Notes: generated from the letters alone by a model not told the origin. A stretch of DNA of 64,000 nucleotides from Wocania arenilitoris (GCF_021728535.1 NZ_JAKKDU010000003.1:1-64000); one strand, 5' to 3'; numbered from the stretch's first letter, positions 8,468 to 16,616 are shown. Numbers and translations: made by a program.

Positions 8468-9433
8468 ATGACTTATAATAATCTAATAATAATTAAGGGT
8501 GGTTCCTATATTAATATAAAAAAGGCATTACAGCAATGGATTGATTTATATTCGGAAAATTTTTCAAACAATCTTCAATTTGAATTATACAAAAATGGTC
8601 GTGGGAATCACATCATAAAAGCAGACGATAGACTGGATAACAATAGATTTTTTTATTTGGTTAATTATATGGATTATCCGGAAAACATAAATTATAATGT
8701 TGACATAAAAGGATATACAAAAGCTAGGGAACTCGATAAACAATTAGACAATCAAGAATTGTTAATTTACATTCCAAAATCAGATACTGAATATGACAAT
8801 GTCTATGCTGTTACAAAAGATAACAGGCATTTTAAAATTGATTTTGGTGGCAAAATAAAAGAGGTGACTGGTGATATAACTTTTTCTTCACATAATATCG
8901 AAAAGCTTGAAAACCCAGAAACCTTAAAAGCGTCCCTACATAAAAGAAAAAAAAGAGAGGAAGATTCTGTTGATAGTATCAAAAAGCGATTTAATATCAT
9001 CTTCATTATTTTTATAATCGTTTTGTTTCTAAATCTCATAGTTCCACACTTAAAAGTTGATGTTGAAGTTTTTCAAAAAACAACATTATTTACAGGTATG
9101 GGAGTTGGTCTTTGGTTTTTTATGGATTATGAAATGTTAAGACATAATTCCTTTTACCTCAAAAGTTTTTTAATTGCATTAGGATTTTACTATTACGGTT
9201 TATTTCTAGAACACCATTATTCGTCATATTTCTCCAATATGACAGCTGGTAATTTTTTATATCCGCTAACGCTATTAATTGTTCAATACCCAACTAGAAG
9301 AATTTATAAATTAATTTTTAATAGAGAACCCGAAGTAGATAAGCATGGGAAAATTGCAGATTTAATCTATACAATGATTCTGTTTTTTTCATTCGCTATA
9401 TTACCTTTTCTAATTGTGGATTATTTAAAATAA
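8468..9433 (+). CDS. Integral membrane protein of unknown function
   Basis: A 321-residue protein with a soluble N-terminal half (about 1-170) and a membrane half. The soluble part begins with a beta-like strand (YNNLIIIKGGSYINIKKAL) and ends in a basic stretch (HKRKKREEDS). Hydrophobic segments follow at about 176-193 (IIFIIFIIVLFLNLIV), 205-220, 231-245, 260-275 and 300-318, giving five probable TM helices. There is no signal peptide, and no family is recognised. The ATG chosen gives the full soluble domain. The gene ends one base before the start of the next, so the two are probably cotranscribed. Confidence 0.68.
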   Translation: MTYNNLIIIKGGSYINIKKALQQWIDLYSENFSNNLQFELYKNGRGNHIIKADDRLDNNRFFYLVNYMDYPENINYNVDIKGYTKARELDKQLDNQELLIYIPKSDTEYDNVYAVTKDNRHFKIDFGGKIKEVTGDITFSSHNIEKLENPETLKASLHKRKKREEDSVDSIKKRFNIIFIIFIIVLFLNLIVPHLKVDVEVFQKTTLFTGMGVGLWFFMDYEMLRHNSFYLKSFLIALGFYYYGLFLEHHYSSYFSNMTAGNFLYPLTLLIVQYPTRRIYKLIFNREPEVDKHGKIADLIYTMILFFSFAILPFLIVDYLK

Positions 9434-9434
9434 A

Positions 9435-9881
9435 ATGGGATACACTTTAAAGGCATATTTAGGAAAAACCGAAAACTTAAACTCCATTTTAGAAAGGTTC
9501 AGTGAAGCTCAAATTGTAGATTTAAAACATGGCTTTTCTTTAATTCCTATGACTGAAGAATTGTTTGATGAAATCAATAATGATGAAGCTAGTGCAGGAA
9601 TATCCACATTCGAGTTTCTTGACAAAAAAATGGAGCAAAAGACCATTGAATTAGTTGGAGATAAAGAAATTGCCTATGTTGAATCCGATTTTTTTGGTGG
9701 AAAAGGTGGGCATATTGGAATCATTTGGAAAAATAAACAATGTGTATTTCTTGGAAAGTTTAAAAAAGGAACAATGAACAAAGTTTTAAAAAAGTTGGGA
9801 GTAATTCGAACTTTGCTAAAAGACGAATTTGAAACTGTTGGATTAGATAAAAACAGACATACTGAAGATTGGATTGAATAA
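9435..9881 (+). CDS. Small cytosolic protein of unknown function
   Basis: A 148-residue protein without signal or membrane segments. It has a glycine-rich central turn (FFGGKGGHIGIIW) and alternating beta strands and helices, compatible with a small alpha/beta domain. Its size, acidic character and position in a stack of orphans resemble polymorphic-toxin immunity proteins, but I cannot match a specific family. It begins one base after the membrane-protein gene, which argues for functional pairing. Confidence 0.62.
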   Translation: MGYTLKAYLGKTENLNSILERFSEAQIVDLKHGFSLIPMTEELFDEINNDEASAGISTFEFLDKKMEQKTIELVGDKEIAYVESDFFGGKGGHIGIIWKNKQCVFLGKFKKGTMNKVLKKLGVIRTLLKDEFETVGLDKNRHTEDWIE

Positions 9882-9967
9882 TATTTTACTAACTGGAAAC
9901 TATGTTTCACTCATTTTCGTTTTCGTTAACTAGAACTCTGCTATATTTTAGAAGGAAACTATAAATC

Positions 9968-10591
9968 ATGAAAAAAATAATTATAACTACAATTTGGATT
10001 TTTATTTCCCAACTTGTTATTAGTCAAAATTGTTTAGATGTTAAATTCAAATTACGTGGATATTTCTATGCTGGCACAAGCCAAACTGATTCAATAGCTG
10101 CCGGGGGATTTTATGAAGACCAAAATTCTCCTAAAACTATTGATAACAAAATTAATAGGCTTTCGTCTGACGAGAAGTTTCAGATTATTGCAAAAAACGA
10201 CTCTATTTCAGAGTTTTCTACAGATATAAAAGGATTTAAAGTTTTCGTAATAAACAAAACCGATTCTATAGTTAAGCTACCAGCGCAAGACAGTAGGTTA
10301 TACTTAAAAAGGCAAGTGTTTTATAATGATAAATGGAGAGATATAGAATACCTACCTAGCAGTTGGTGCGGAAATAGTTATCACTCTGTTTTTATAAAAC
10401 CAAATGAATACTGGGATTTTAACGCTCCATGCCTAACTGGGAAAATAGAAGCGAAATTTAGATTTGAATTGTATGTCAATGAAAATTTAATTATTTATTC
10501 CAATGAATTTAGTGGTAACTTTAACAAAAAGCAACTAATAAAAGAACAGGGACATAAACTAGTTGGATTAATGGACCCTTACAATAATTAA
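9968..10591 (+). CDS. Exported protein of unknown function
   Basis: A 207-residue protein with a signal peptide (residues 1-19, ending VISQ). The mature part is beta-rich. Three Cys residues (QNCLDV, SWCGNSY, APCLTGK) could form structural disulfides. A stretch from about 125 to 185 (WRDIEYLPSSWCGNSYHSVF through KIEAKFRFELYVN) looks like an immunoglobulin-like beta sandwich, but this is only a pattern impression. It stands alone: 86 bases after its upstream neighbour and 55 bases before the next gene. Confidence 0.68.
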   Translation: MKKIIITTIWIFISQLVISQNCLDVKFKLRGYFYAGTSQTDSIAAGGFYEDQNSPKTIDNKINRLSSDEKFQIIAKNDSISEFSTDIKGFKVFVINKTDSIVKLPAQDSRLYLKRQVFYNDKWRDIEYLPSSWCGNSYHSVFIKPNEYWDFNAPCLTGKIEAKFRFELYVNENLIIYSNEFSGNFNKKQLIKEQGHKLVGLMDPYNN

Positions 10592-10646
10592 GGTCGTATA
10601 CAATAAATAAAGGCCTTACAAATAACCGTAATCATACTTCAAAACT

Positions 10647-11222
10647 GTGTACATTAGAGCATCATTGATTTTAATCTTCTTAACCTTATGTGATTTCACC
10701 TTTGGGCAAAATACTATAAGGGTTGCAGGAAAAGTACTTTCTGAAGAAGGAGTCGTCCCCGAGGCATTTGTCATGATTGGTTCTCAGGGTTCAATAACAA
10801 ATGAAAAAGGTGTTTTTAAATTTCAATATACTTCTGAAACTTCTCCACTTGAATTAAAAATTGAAGTTTCTGCGCTTGGATATAAAGCTCAGGAGTTAAT
10901 CTTTTCAGCTAAAGAGACGAACTTTGAAGAACTTTCAATTACTTTAAGTCTGTTTCCTAATGTTAATGCTAAAACAGCTTTAGAAGACATCAAAAAAGGA
11001 AAAATTCAATTTTTGTTATCTGGCGGTATTGCTCCTGTAATTTATAGTTCAGACAAGAACTTCACTTTAAAGTATGGTGTTTCATTTTACGAATTTGGCT
11101 GTGAAGCTATTTCAAATGAATCATTAAAAAAATACAATGCCGTCATTGCAGAATATTTAGACAAAAAAATCGGTAAAAAATGGAGAAAAGAAGTTCGAGA
11201 TGATATCATTGGGATAAAATAA
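10647..11222 (+). CDS. Exported carboxypeptidase-regulatory-like domain protein
   Basis: A 191-residue protein starting at GTG (10647), chosen because it gives a complete signal peptide ending FTFGQ. An in-frame stop lies six codons upstream and no ATG is available. Residues about 24-95 match the CarboxypepD_reg-like fold found at the N-termini of Bacteroidota receptors: VAGKVLSEEGVVPEAFVMIG, TNEKGVFKF and VSALGYKAQEL. Here it is a free-standing exported protein rather than part of a TonB-dependent receptor. The C-terminal 80 residues are unrecognised. Confidence 0.7.
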   Translation: MYIRASLILIFLTLCDFTFGQNTIRVAGKVLSEEGVVPEAFVMIGSQGSITNEKGVFKFQYTSETSPLELKIEVSALGYKAQELIFSAKETNFEELSITLSLFPNVNAKTALEDIKKGKIQFLLSGGIAPVIYSSDKNFTLKYGVSFYEFGCEAISNESLKKYNAVIAEYLDKKIGKKWRKEVRDDIIGIK

Positions 11223-11252
11223 AAGGATTAAACATTATATAATTTTAAAATA

Positions 11253-12128
11253 ATGAAATACCCGATTTACTTTCTGCTATTGTTTACAATTTGGAGCTGT
11301 AAACAAAATCAAATTGAAGGAATTGAGATTGGACATACACTTTATACAAACCAATCACTAAAACAAAACAAAGAACTAACTGATTTAATAGCTCGAATAA
11401 TTAAAAAAGATTCGAAAGCTCTTGAATGGCTAACCGAGTTTTGGTGTGGTGGTGGAGCTGGTTGTTATGATTTAGGAATCATCACGTCTGAAATTGTTTA
11501 TAAAATTGGAGAGGATAATTTTATGAAAATGACATCCAAATTAAACACAAAGCAAAAAAATAATTTAGAGGGACTTTTGAATGCTGGATTAGAATATGGA
11601 TACGAACCAGACAGGAATTTAAATATAGAGTTTCCTAATTTGTATAAATTCTTAAATGCTCAAGAACTTGAAAATTTGCAGCTCAACAAACCAAATACAT
11701 TTGAATTTATAGACCTAAATAAAATTCCAGATTCACTCGAATTAATAATTAATAAAAGTTTGAAGGGTGATTTCAATGGGGACGAAGTAGTAGATTTTTT
11801 CTCATTAGTAAATAACAAGAAGACAAACGAAAAAGGAGTGTTAATAATACATAATTCAGTATCTCAGGAAACTTTTGTCTATGGCGCTGGAAAAGAAGTT
11901 CATGGAATGACAAACTTGAATTGGATTGAGGTTCTTGAAATTATACCAAAAGGCGAAATTGTTGCGCCAGATTTAGTTGACAAGGAAACTGGAGATATAC
12001 TTGGACCGGACCAAACTCAAAATTTTAAATTAATTGGAAACGGAATATCTATGAGTGTTGAAGAATCTCATGGTGGCGGAATTCTATTTTGGAACGGTAA
12101 CAATTATCAATGGTATCATATAGAATAA
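11253..12128 (+). CDS. Lipoprotein of unknown function
   Basis: A 291-residue lipoprotein: residues 1-16 end in the lipobox IWSC. Residues about 55-70 hold a Cys/Gly-rich motif (EFWCGGGAGCYDLG). A section near 170-180 (LKGDFNGDEVVDFFSL) resembles an FG-GAP/EF-hand-like Asp-rich calcium loop. The C-terminus (VEESHGGGILFWNGNNYQW) looks like a beta-propeller or VCBS-type strand, so extracellular calcium-binding beta repeats are possible but not demonstrated. It is the last gene of the island, 72 bases from the tRNA-Ala 3' end. Confidence 0.68.
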   Translation: MKYPIYFLLLFTIWSCKQNQIEGIEIGHTLYTNQSLKQNKELTDLIARIIKKDSKALEWLTEFWCGGGAGCYDLGIITSEIVYKIGEDNFMKMTSKLNTKQKNNLEGLLNAGLEYGYEPDRNLNIEFPNLYKFLNAQELENLQLNKPNTFEFIDLNKIPDSLELIINKSLKGDFNGDEVVDFFSLVNNKKTNEKGVLIIHNSVSQETFVYGAGKEVHGMTNLNWIEVLEIIPKGEIVAPDLVDKETGDILGPDQTQNFKLIGNGISMSVEESHGGGILFWNGNNYQWYHIE

Positions 12129-12161
12129 AACCCACCACAATACCCCACCACCATAAAAAAC

Positions 12162-12188
12162 AAAAAAGCCCTAGCATCTGCTAAGGCT
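12162..12188 (-). terminator. Rho-independent terminator downstream of tRNA-Ala
   Basis: On the minus strand a 10-bp stem (AGCCTTAGCA pairing with TGCTAGGGCT, one G-U pair, 2-base loop) is followed directly by six T residues. It lies 12 bases beyond the tRNA 3' end and so ends the tRNA transcript. There is no T-run on the plus strand. Confidence 0.85.
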
Positions 12189-12200
12189 TATCATTACTAG

Positions 12201-12274
12201 TGGAGAAGATGGGATTCGAACCCACGACCTCTTGACTGCCAGTCAAGCGCTCTAGCCAACTGAGCTACATCCCC
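12201..12274 (-). tRNA. tRNA-Ala (anticodon GGC)
   Basis: A 74-base cloverleaf reads on the minus strand from GGGGATG to the discriminator A. The D-arm is GCTC...GAGC. The anticodon arm is CTTGA-CTGGCAG-TCAAG with anticodon GGC, decoding GCC/GCU alanine codons. The T-arm is GTGGG-TTCGAAT-CCCAT. The acceptor stem pairs except for a G-T wobble and one T-T mismatch at pair 6-67. CCA is not encoded. The 3' end faces the orphan-gene block, the usual side for island integration. Confidence 0.95.
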
Positions 12275-12280
12275 TTAAAT

Positions 12281-13075
12281 TCATTTTAATCCACTTAAAA
12301 CTAAAACGGGTATATTACTGTTAAAGTCTTTTTTTAAGATTACGTTTTTCTCCCATTTTTTTATAAAAAAACCTCGTTTTCTTCTTACCACACATAGCAT
12401 ATCTGGGTTATGAGATTGATAATGCTCTAAAACACCATGGTACGTAGTTGCATTTTCTGTTTTGGTAATATTTTCAACTATACTTTTCAGCTTTTTACTT
12501 ACATCAAAATCACCATCGTTATAATAATGCGTTTTTACCAATAACAGATTTACAATAGTTTTAAAATTATCTTTAATATCAATTAAAGGGGATAAAGCTT
12601 TTTCCTTTCTAATAATTGCTGACTTAACAGCTAACAAAATATTTTTAAAAGGCTTAAACTGATAACCTTCTGGGATAATAAGTGCAGGTATTTGAGTTTG
12701 CTTAATAATTTTTCCAGAGGTTTTTCCTAAAAAGACCTCATCTTTTATTGAGTTTGTTCTAGGCTCAACTAAAATTAAATCAACGTCAGCTGCTTTACAT
12801 GCTAGCTCTAGTGTATCAACTAATTTCCCTTTTAAAGTTTTTACAATAACATCAACTCCTTTTGTATCAATTTTAGATACTAAATCGTTTAAAAAGGTTT
12901 TACTCTCCTGCTCTATAATATGGTCTACTTTTATCATAGTACCAGCTTTGGTATATACATTATAAATTTGTACAATGTATAATTTTGCATTAAAAGCTTT
13001 GGCAAAATCTACGGCATATTGCAAATGACTTAGAGCATTTTTTGACGATCCTACAGGTACTAAAATATTCTTCAT
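12281..13075 (-). CDS. Universal stress protein, tandem UspA domains
   Basis: A 264-residue cytosolic protein with two UspA-like halves. The N-terminal domain (about 1-140) starts MKNILVPVGSSKNALSHLQYA, the usual beta1 strand and following helix. It includes DLILVEPRTNSIKDEVFLGKT and ALIIPEG as the final strand. The second half (about 145-264) starts FKNILLAVKSAII and ends PVLVLSG. The exact G-2x-G-9x-G nucleotide-binding motif is not clean in either half, so ATP binding is uncertain. The divergent GNAT gene starts 58 bases away, and a TACTTTTG -7-like box lies in the shared intergenic region. Confidence 0.88.
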   Translation of the reverse strand: MKNILVPVGSSKNALSHLQYAVDFAKAFNAKLYIVQIYNVYTKAGTMIKVDHIIEQESKTFLNDLVSKIDTKGVDVIVKTLKGKLVDTLELACKAADVDLILVEPRTNSIKDEVFLGKTSGKIIKQTQIPALIIPEGYQFKPFKNILLAVKSAIIRKEKALSPLIDIKDNFKTIVNLLLVKTHYYNDGDFDVSKKLKSIVENITKTENATTYHGVLEHYQSHNPDMLCVVRRKRGFFIKKWEKNVILKKDFNSNIPVLVLSGLK

Positions 13076-13094
13076 AATAAAAAATTTAAAAGAC

Positions 13095-13102
13095 TAAATT
13101 TG
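13095..13102 (+). promoter_or_regulatory. Probable -7 element for the GNAT-MATE pair
   Basis: TAAATTTG matches the Bacteroidota -7 consensus TAnnTTTG and lies 32 bases before the GNAT start codon. A clear -33 TTG at the right spacing was not established, so this is tentative. Confidence 0.35.
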
Positions 13103-13133
13103 TAGCAACTTTATGCAAAAGTAAACATTAAAA

Positions 13134-13634
13134 ATGATTCGTAAAGCAACACTTAAAGATATCGATGAAATTATAAAAATAACCAAAGCATGTGCTCGTT
13201 TTATGATAAGTAAAGGTATTTATCAATGGAACAAACATTATCCCAATAAAAGTGCTTTTAAAAATGATATTTTAAGAAACGAATTACATGTTATTGAAAG
13301 CAAAAAAACGCTAGTTGGTTGTGTAGTTATTTCATCGCTTATGGATGAAGAATATGCACCTATTTCTTGGTTGACTGAAAATAAACGTAATATTTATATT
13401 CATAGATTAGCAATTCATCCAAATTATCAGGGTAAGGGCTATGCACAAAAATTAATGGATTTTGCTGAAAAATTTGCAAAAGAAAACAATTACAGTTCTG
13501 TAAGATTAGATACTTTTTCTCAAAATAAAAGAAATCAAAAATTTTATGAATTACGAGGTTATAAACGATTGGGAAACATTTATTTCCCTAAGCAAAGTCA
13601 ACATCCGTTTTACTGTTACGAACTAGTATTGTGA
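13134..13634 (+). CDS. GNAT-family N-acetyltransferase
   Basis: A 166-residue acetyl-CoA-dependent acyltransferase, substrate unknown. The signature motif A is clear: IYIHRLAIHPNYQGKGYAQK, containing the pyrophosphate-binding Q-G-K-G-Y-A loop. It is followed by the motif B region SVRLDTFSQNKRNQKFYELR with the conserved NxxxxxFYExxGY ending. Size is normal for a single-domain GNAT. The stop overlaps the GTG start of the MATE exporter by 4 bases, so the two are translationally coupled. Confidence 0.9.
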   Translation: MIRKATLKDIDEIIKITKACARFMISKGIYQWNKHYPNKSAFKNDILRNELHVIESKKTLVGCVVISSLMDEEYAPISWLTENKRNIYIHRLAIHPNYQGKGYAQKLMDFAEKFAKENNYSSVRLDTFSQNKRNQKFYELRGYKRLGNIYFPKQSQHPFYCYELVL

Positions 13635-14965
13635 GAACCAACATAAGTTTAAAACATATAAACAAATTGGCTATTCCAGCTTTAATATCTGGAGTTTCTG
13701 AGCCCATTCTGTCATTAACCGATGCTGCCATAGTTGGAAACGTTGATTTTAATGCTACCGAAGCTTTAGCTGCGGTTGGTATTGTAACTACTTTTTTATC
13801 GATGCTAATTTGGGTTTTGGGGCAAACCAGAAGTGCTATTTCTTCAATAGTATCTCAATATGTTGGTGCTAACAAGCTCGATAAAATTAAAAACCTTCCA
13901 GCGCAAGCTATATTTATTATTACATCATTAAGCATATTAATAATTATAGGAACTTACCCTTTTGCTAATAACATTTTTAAACTTTATAATGCCTCTGGCT
14001 TAATTTTAGATTATAGTGTAGAGTATTACAGAATTCGTGTTTTCGGGTTTCCCTTCACACTTTTTACCATAGCTGTTTTTGGTGCTTTTCGTGGTTTGCA
14101 AAACACTTATTACCCCATGCTAATTGCCATTACAGGAACTATAGTAAACATTATTTTAGACTTTCTTCTAGTTTACGGAATTGATGGTTTTATTTCTCCA
14201 ATGCATATTAAAGGTGCTGCTTATGCCAGTGTAATTGCTCAATTAGCTATGGCTGTTTTATCTGCTTATTATTTGCTTAAAAAAACATCAATTCCTTTAA
14301 AATTAAGCTTTCCTTTTAACAAAGAAATAAATCGTTTTTTATTAATGATTATTAACCTTTTTGTGCGCACTATAGCTTTAAACGTTACGCTCTATTATGC
14401 TAGTGCTTTTGCCACAAGTTATGGTGCAACATATATTGCAGCCTATACTATCGCCATTAATTTATGGTTCCTTGGCGCCTTTATTGTAGATGGTTATGCT
14501 AGTGCAGGTAATATTTTATCGGGTAAATTATTTGGAGGAAAAGAATATAATTTACTTATTTCTTTAAGCAACAAGCTAATAAAGTACGGCATTATTATAG
14601 GGGTGCTAATTGCGGTTATTGGTGGTTTATTATATTATCCTTTAGGACGTATATTTACAAACGATCCCGAAGTTTTAAAACAGTTTTACAGCATATTTTG
14701 GATTGTTTTAGCAATGCAACCACTTTGTACACTTGCCTTTATTTTTGATGGTATTTTTAAAGGTTTAGGCAAAATGAAGGTATTACGAAATGTGCTTTTA
14801 GCATCAACTTTTTTAGTGTTTATTCCTATTTTGTTTTGGCTAGATTATTTGGATTATAAGCTTTATGCCATTTTTATCGCTATAACATTTTGGATTATTG
14901 CTCGTGGTTTTCCTTTAATTCTAATTTTCAGAAAAATATTTATTCCGCTGTCAAAAAACAATTAA
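13631..14965 (+). CDS. MATE-family multidrug/sodium efflux transporter (DinF-like)
   Basis: A 444-residue inner-membrane exporter with about 12 TM helices in two homologous halves. TM1 contains LAIPALISGVSEPILSLTDA, a typical MATE opening, followed by AALAAVGI-like (ATEALAAVGIVTTF). The second half repeats the pattern (ALNVTLYYASAFATSYGATY). MATE proteins export cationic drugs or metabolites using H+ or Na+ gradients; the substrate here cannot be read from sequence. It starts at GTG (13631), overlapping the GNAT stop, and no ATG gives a better N-terminus. Confidence 0.9.
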   Translation: MRTNISLKHINKLAIPALISGVSEPILSLTDAAIVGNVDFNATEALAAVGIVTTFLSMLIWVLGQTRSAISSIVSQYVGANKLDKIKNLPAQAIFIITSLSILIIIGTYPFANNIFKLYNASGLILDYSVEYYRIRVFGFPFTLFTIAVFGAFRGLQNTYYPMLIAITGTIVNIILDFLLVYGIDGFISPMHIKGAAYASVIAQLAMAVLSAYYLLKKTSIPLKLSFPFNKEINRFLLMIINLFVRTIALNVTLYYASAFATSYGATYIAAYTIAINLWFLGAFIVDGYASAGNILSGKLFGGKEYNLLISLSNKLIKYGIIIGVLIAVIGGLLYYPLGRIFTNDPEVLKQFYSIFWIVLAMQPLCTLAFIFDGIFKGLGKMKVLRNVLLASTFLVFIPILFWLDYLDYKLYAIFIAITFWIIARGFPLILIFRKIFIPLSKNN

Positions 14966-15005
14966 CTTTGAGCCTATAACACACCCTTAATTAAAAATAA
15001 TTTTC

Positions 15006-15155
15006 ATGAAACCGTTAATCGCCTTACAAGAATCAGAAGCTTATGATGCGGGATATAACATAGGTTACACTATTGGAAAATATTTGCCTTTAGTAGTTGT
15101 AATTGTAATAGCATACTTAATTTACAGGTACATTAAAAATAAATCTAAAAAATAA
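15006..15155 (+). CDS. Small membrane protein, 49 residues
   Basis: The ATG at 15006 opens a 49-residue protein with a soluble N-terminus (MKPLIALQESEAYDAGYNIG), one strong hydrophobic helix (LPLVVVIVIAYLIYRY) and a basic tail (KNKSKK). The positive tail after the helix suggests N-out/C-in insertion. It is followed 5 bases later by a second tiny membrane ORF with a similar hydrophobic-then-basic layout. Function unknown; the tandem arrangement and clean TM-plus-basic pattern support real coding. Confidence 0.6.
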   Translation: MKPLIALQESEAYDAGYNIGYTIGKYLPLVVVIVIAYLIYRYIKNKSKK

Positions 15156-15160
15156 AAGCA

Positions 15161-15259
15161 ATGGATATATTAAATTTTATAAGTGGAAACGGATTGTTTC
15201 TGTTACTAGGTTTAGTTTTAATAATCGTTTATTTTGTAAATAGAAGAAAAAGAAGATAG
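15161..15259 (+). CDS. Small membrane protein, 32 residues
   Basis: The ATG at 15161 encodes 32 residues: a short polar start (MDILNFISGNG), one hydrophobic helix (LFLLLGLVLIIVYFV) and a basic tail (NRRKRR). It follows the 49-residue membrane protein by 5 bases and ends just upstream of the likely queD promoter. The shape, a single TM with a strongly basic C-terminus, is that of many bacterial microproteins. No function can be inferred. Confidence 0.5.
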   Translation: MDILNFISGNGLFLLLGLVLIIVYFVNRRKRR

Positions 15260-15267
15260 TATCTTTG
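15234..15267 (+). promoter_or_regulatory. Probable promoter of queD-lpxH
   Basis: TATCTTTG (15260-15267) fits the Bacteroidota -7 box TAnnTTTG, with a TTG at 15234-15236 upstream. The 23-base spacer is at the long end. The queD start codon follows 22 bases later. The -7 box overlaps the end of the 32-residue ORF. Confidence 0.45.
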
Positions 15268-15288
15268 TACAGCAAATAACATTATAAC

Positions 15289-15741
15289 ATGAGCAATATT
15301 CGTATAACAAAACAATTTTCTTTTGAAACAGGTCATGCCCTTTATGGTTACGATGGCAAATGTAAAAACGTACATGGGCATAGCTATACGCTTTACGTTA
15401 CTGTTATTGGTAAACCTATAAAAGATGCTTCTAATGCAAAGTATGGAATGGTTATCGATTTTAAAGATTTAAAAAATATTGTAAAAGAAGAGATTGTTAA
15501 TATATTCGATCATGCCACAGTATTTAATAAAAACACGCCTCATGTTGAGCTAGCTAAAGAGCTAGAAAATAGAGGGCATAATGTGCTTTTAGTAGATTAT
15601 CAACCTACAAGTGAAATGATGGTTATCGACTTTTCTAAAAAAATTAAAAAACGTTTACCTGAAAATATTAAACTCCATTCATTAAAACTTCAAGAAACGG
15701 CAACTTCGTTTGCTGAATGGTTTGCAAGAGACAATGAATAA
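15289..15741 (+). CDS. queD: 6-carboxytetrahydropterin synthase (QueD/PTPS family)
   Basis: A 150-residue enzyme converting dihydroneopterin triphosphate to 6-carboxy-tetrahydropterin in queuosine (preQ0) biosynthesis. The catalytic Cys and two zinc His ligands are in CKNVHGHSYTL; the other zinc His lies at the start (ETGHALYGYDG). Further family motifs are GMVIDFKDLK, FDHATVFN and SLKLQETATSFAEW, which holds the conserved Glu. Length is normal for a single PTPS domain. QueD and eukaryotic-type PTPS are hard to separate by eye, but QueD is the usual role in this phylum. The stop overlaps the lpxH start by 8 bases. Confidence 0.88.
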   Translation: MSNIRITKQFSFETGHALYGYDGKCKNVHGHSYTLYVTVIGKPIKDASNAKYGMVIDFKDLKNIVKEEIVNIFDHATVFNKNTPHVELAKELENRGHNVLLVDYQPTSEMMVIDFSKKIKKRLPENIKLHSLKLQETATSFAEWFARDNE

Positions 15742-16525
15742 CCTCTACAACATATCAATTCCAGAAGGAAAATATATATATTTTGCATCCGATAATCATT
15801 TAGGAGCACCAACCAAAGAAGCATCTTTGCCTCGTGAAAAGAAATTTGTTGCATGGTTAGACCACATAAAACAAGATGCTGTAGCTATTTTTCTTTTAGG
15901 CGATTTATTCGATTTTTGGATGGATTATAAAAAAGTAGTCCCAAAAGGATTTACCCGTACGTTAGGCAAACTTGCAGAACTATCAGATTCTGGAATTCCA
16001 ATCTACTACTTTGTAGGAAATCATGATCTTTGGATGAATGGTTATTTTGAAGAAGAACTCAACATTCCTGTATTTCATAAACCACAAGAATTTATCTTTA
16101 ATAGGATTGCCGAGGGTACTCGAAGTACATTTTTTATAGGCCATGGTGATGGTCTAGGACCAAGTGACAAAGGGTACAAGCGCATGAAAAAAGTGTTTAC
16201 TAATTCGTTTTGTAAATGGCTGTTTAGATGGTTACACCCTGATTTGGGGGTAAGGTTGGCACAATATTTATCAGTAAAAAACAAATTGATTTCTGGTGAA
16301 GAAGATGCTAAATTTTTAGGTGAAGACAATGAGTGGCTTGTACAATATTGCAAACGTAAACTTGAAAAAAAACACCACGACTATTTTGTATTTGGGCATA
16401 GGCATTTGCCTTTAAATATAACCCTAAACGAAAAATCAAAATACCTAAATCTTGGCGATTGGATTAATTATTACACGTATGGTGTTTTTGATGGAAAAAC
16501 TATGGAGTTAAAAACATTTGGATAA
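15734..16525 (+). CDS. lpxH: UDP-2,3-diacylglucosamine diphosphatase (LpxH-type)
   Basis: Read from the ATG at 15734, a 263-residue calcineurin-like metallophosphoesterase that cleaves UDP-2,3-diacylglucosamine to lipid X in lipid A biosynthesis, at the inner face of the inner membrane. The metal-site motifs are in order: DNHLG, GDLFDFW, GNHD, GHGDG and GHRHLP. A start at 15710 would add eight residues within queD and is less likely. It overlaps the end of queD, so the two are co-transcribed although their pathways differ. Length fits the Bacteroidota LpxH group. Confidence 0.88.
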   Translation: MNNLYNISIPEGKYIYFASDNHLGAPTKEASLPREKKFVAWLDHIKQDAVAIFLLGDLFDFWMDYKKVVPKGFTRTLGKLAELSDSGIPIYYFVGNHDLWMNGYFEEELNIPVFHKPQEFIFNRIAEGTRSTFFIGHGDGLGPSDKGYKRMKKVFTNSFCKWLFRWLHPDLGVRLAQYLSVKNKLISGEEDAKFLGEDNEWLVQYCKRKLEKKHHDYFVFGHRHLPLNITLNEKSKYLNLGDWINYYTYGVFDGKTMELKTFG

Positions 16526-16616
16526 GTGTTTTGCCCTTTTAAATTATATCAATTTAGCTATATCTAAATTAAATACTGATTATTTACTTTATTATTAACC
16601 TTTTGTATTTATAAAC

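Noticed and set aside
9435-9881. Immunity protein of a polymorphic toxin system
   Set aside because: Only size and context suggest it; no toxin gene with delivery domains is present in the window.
15259-15289. preQ1-type riboswitch upstream of queD
   Set aside because: The leader is too short and has no recognisable aptamer pattern.
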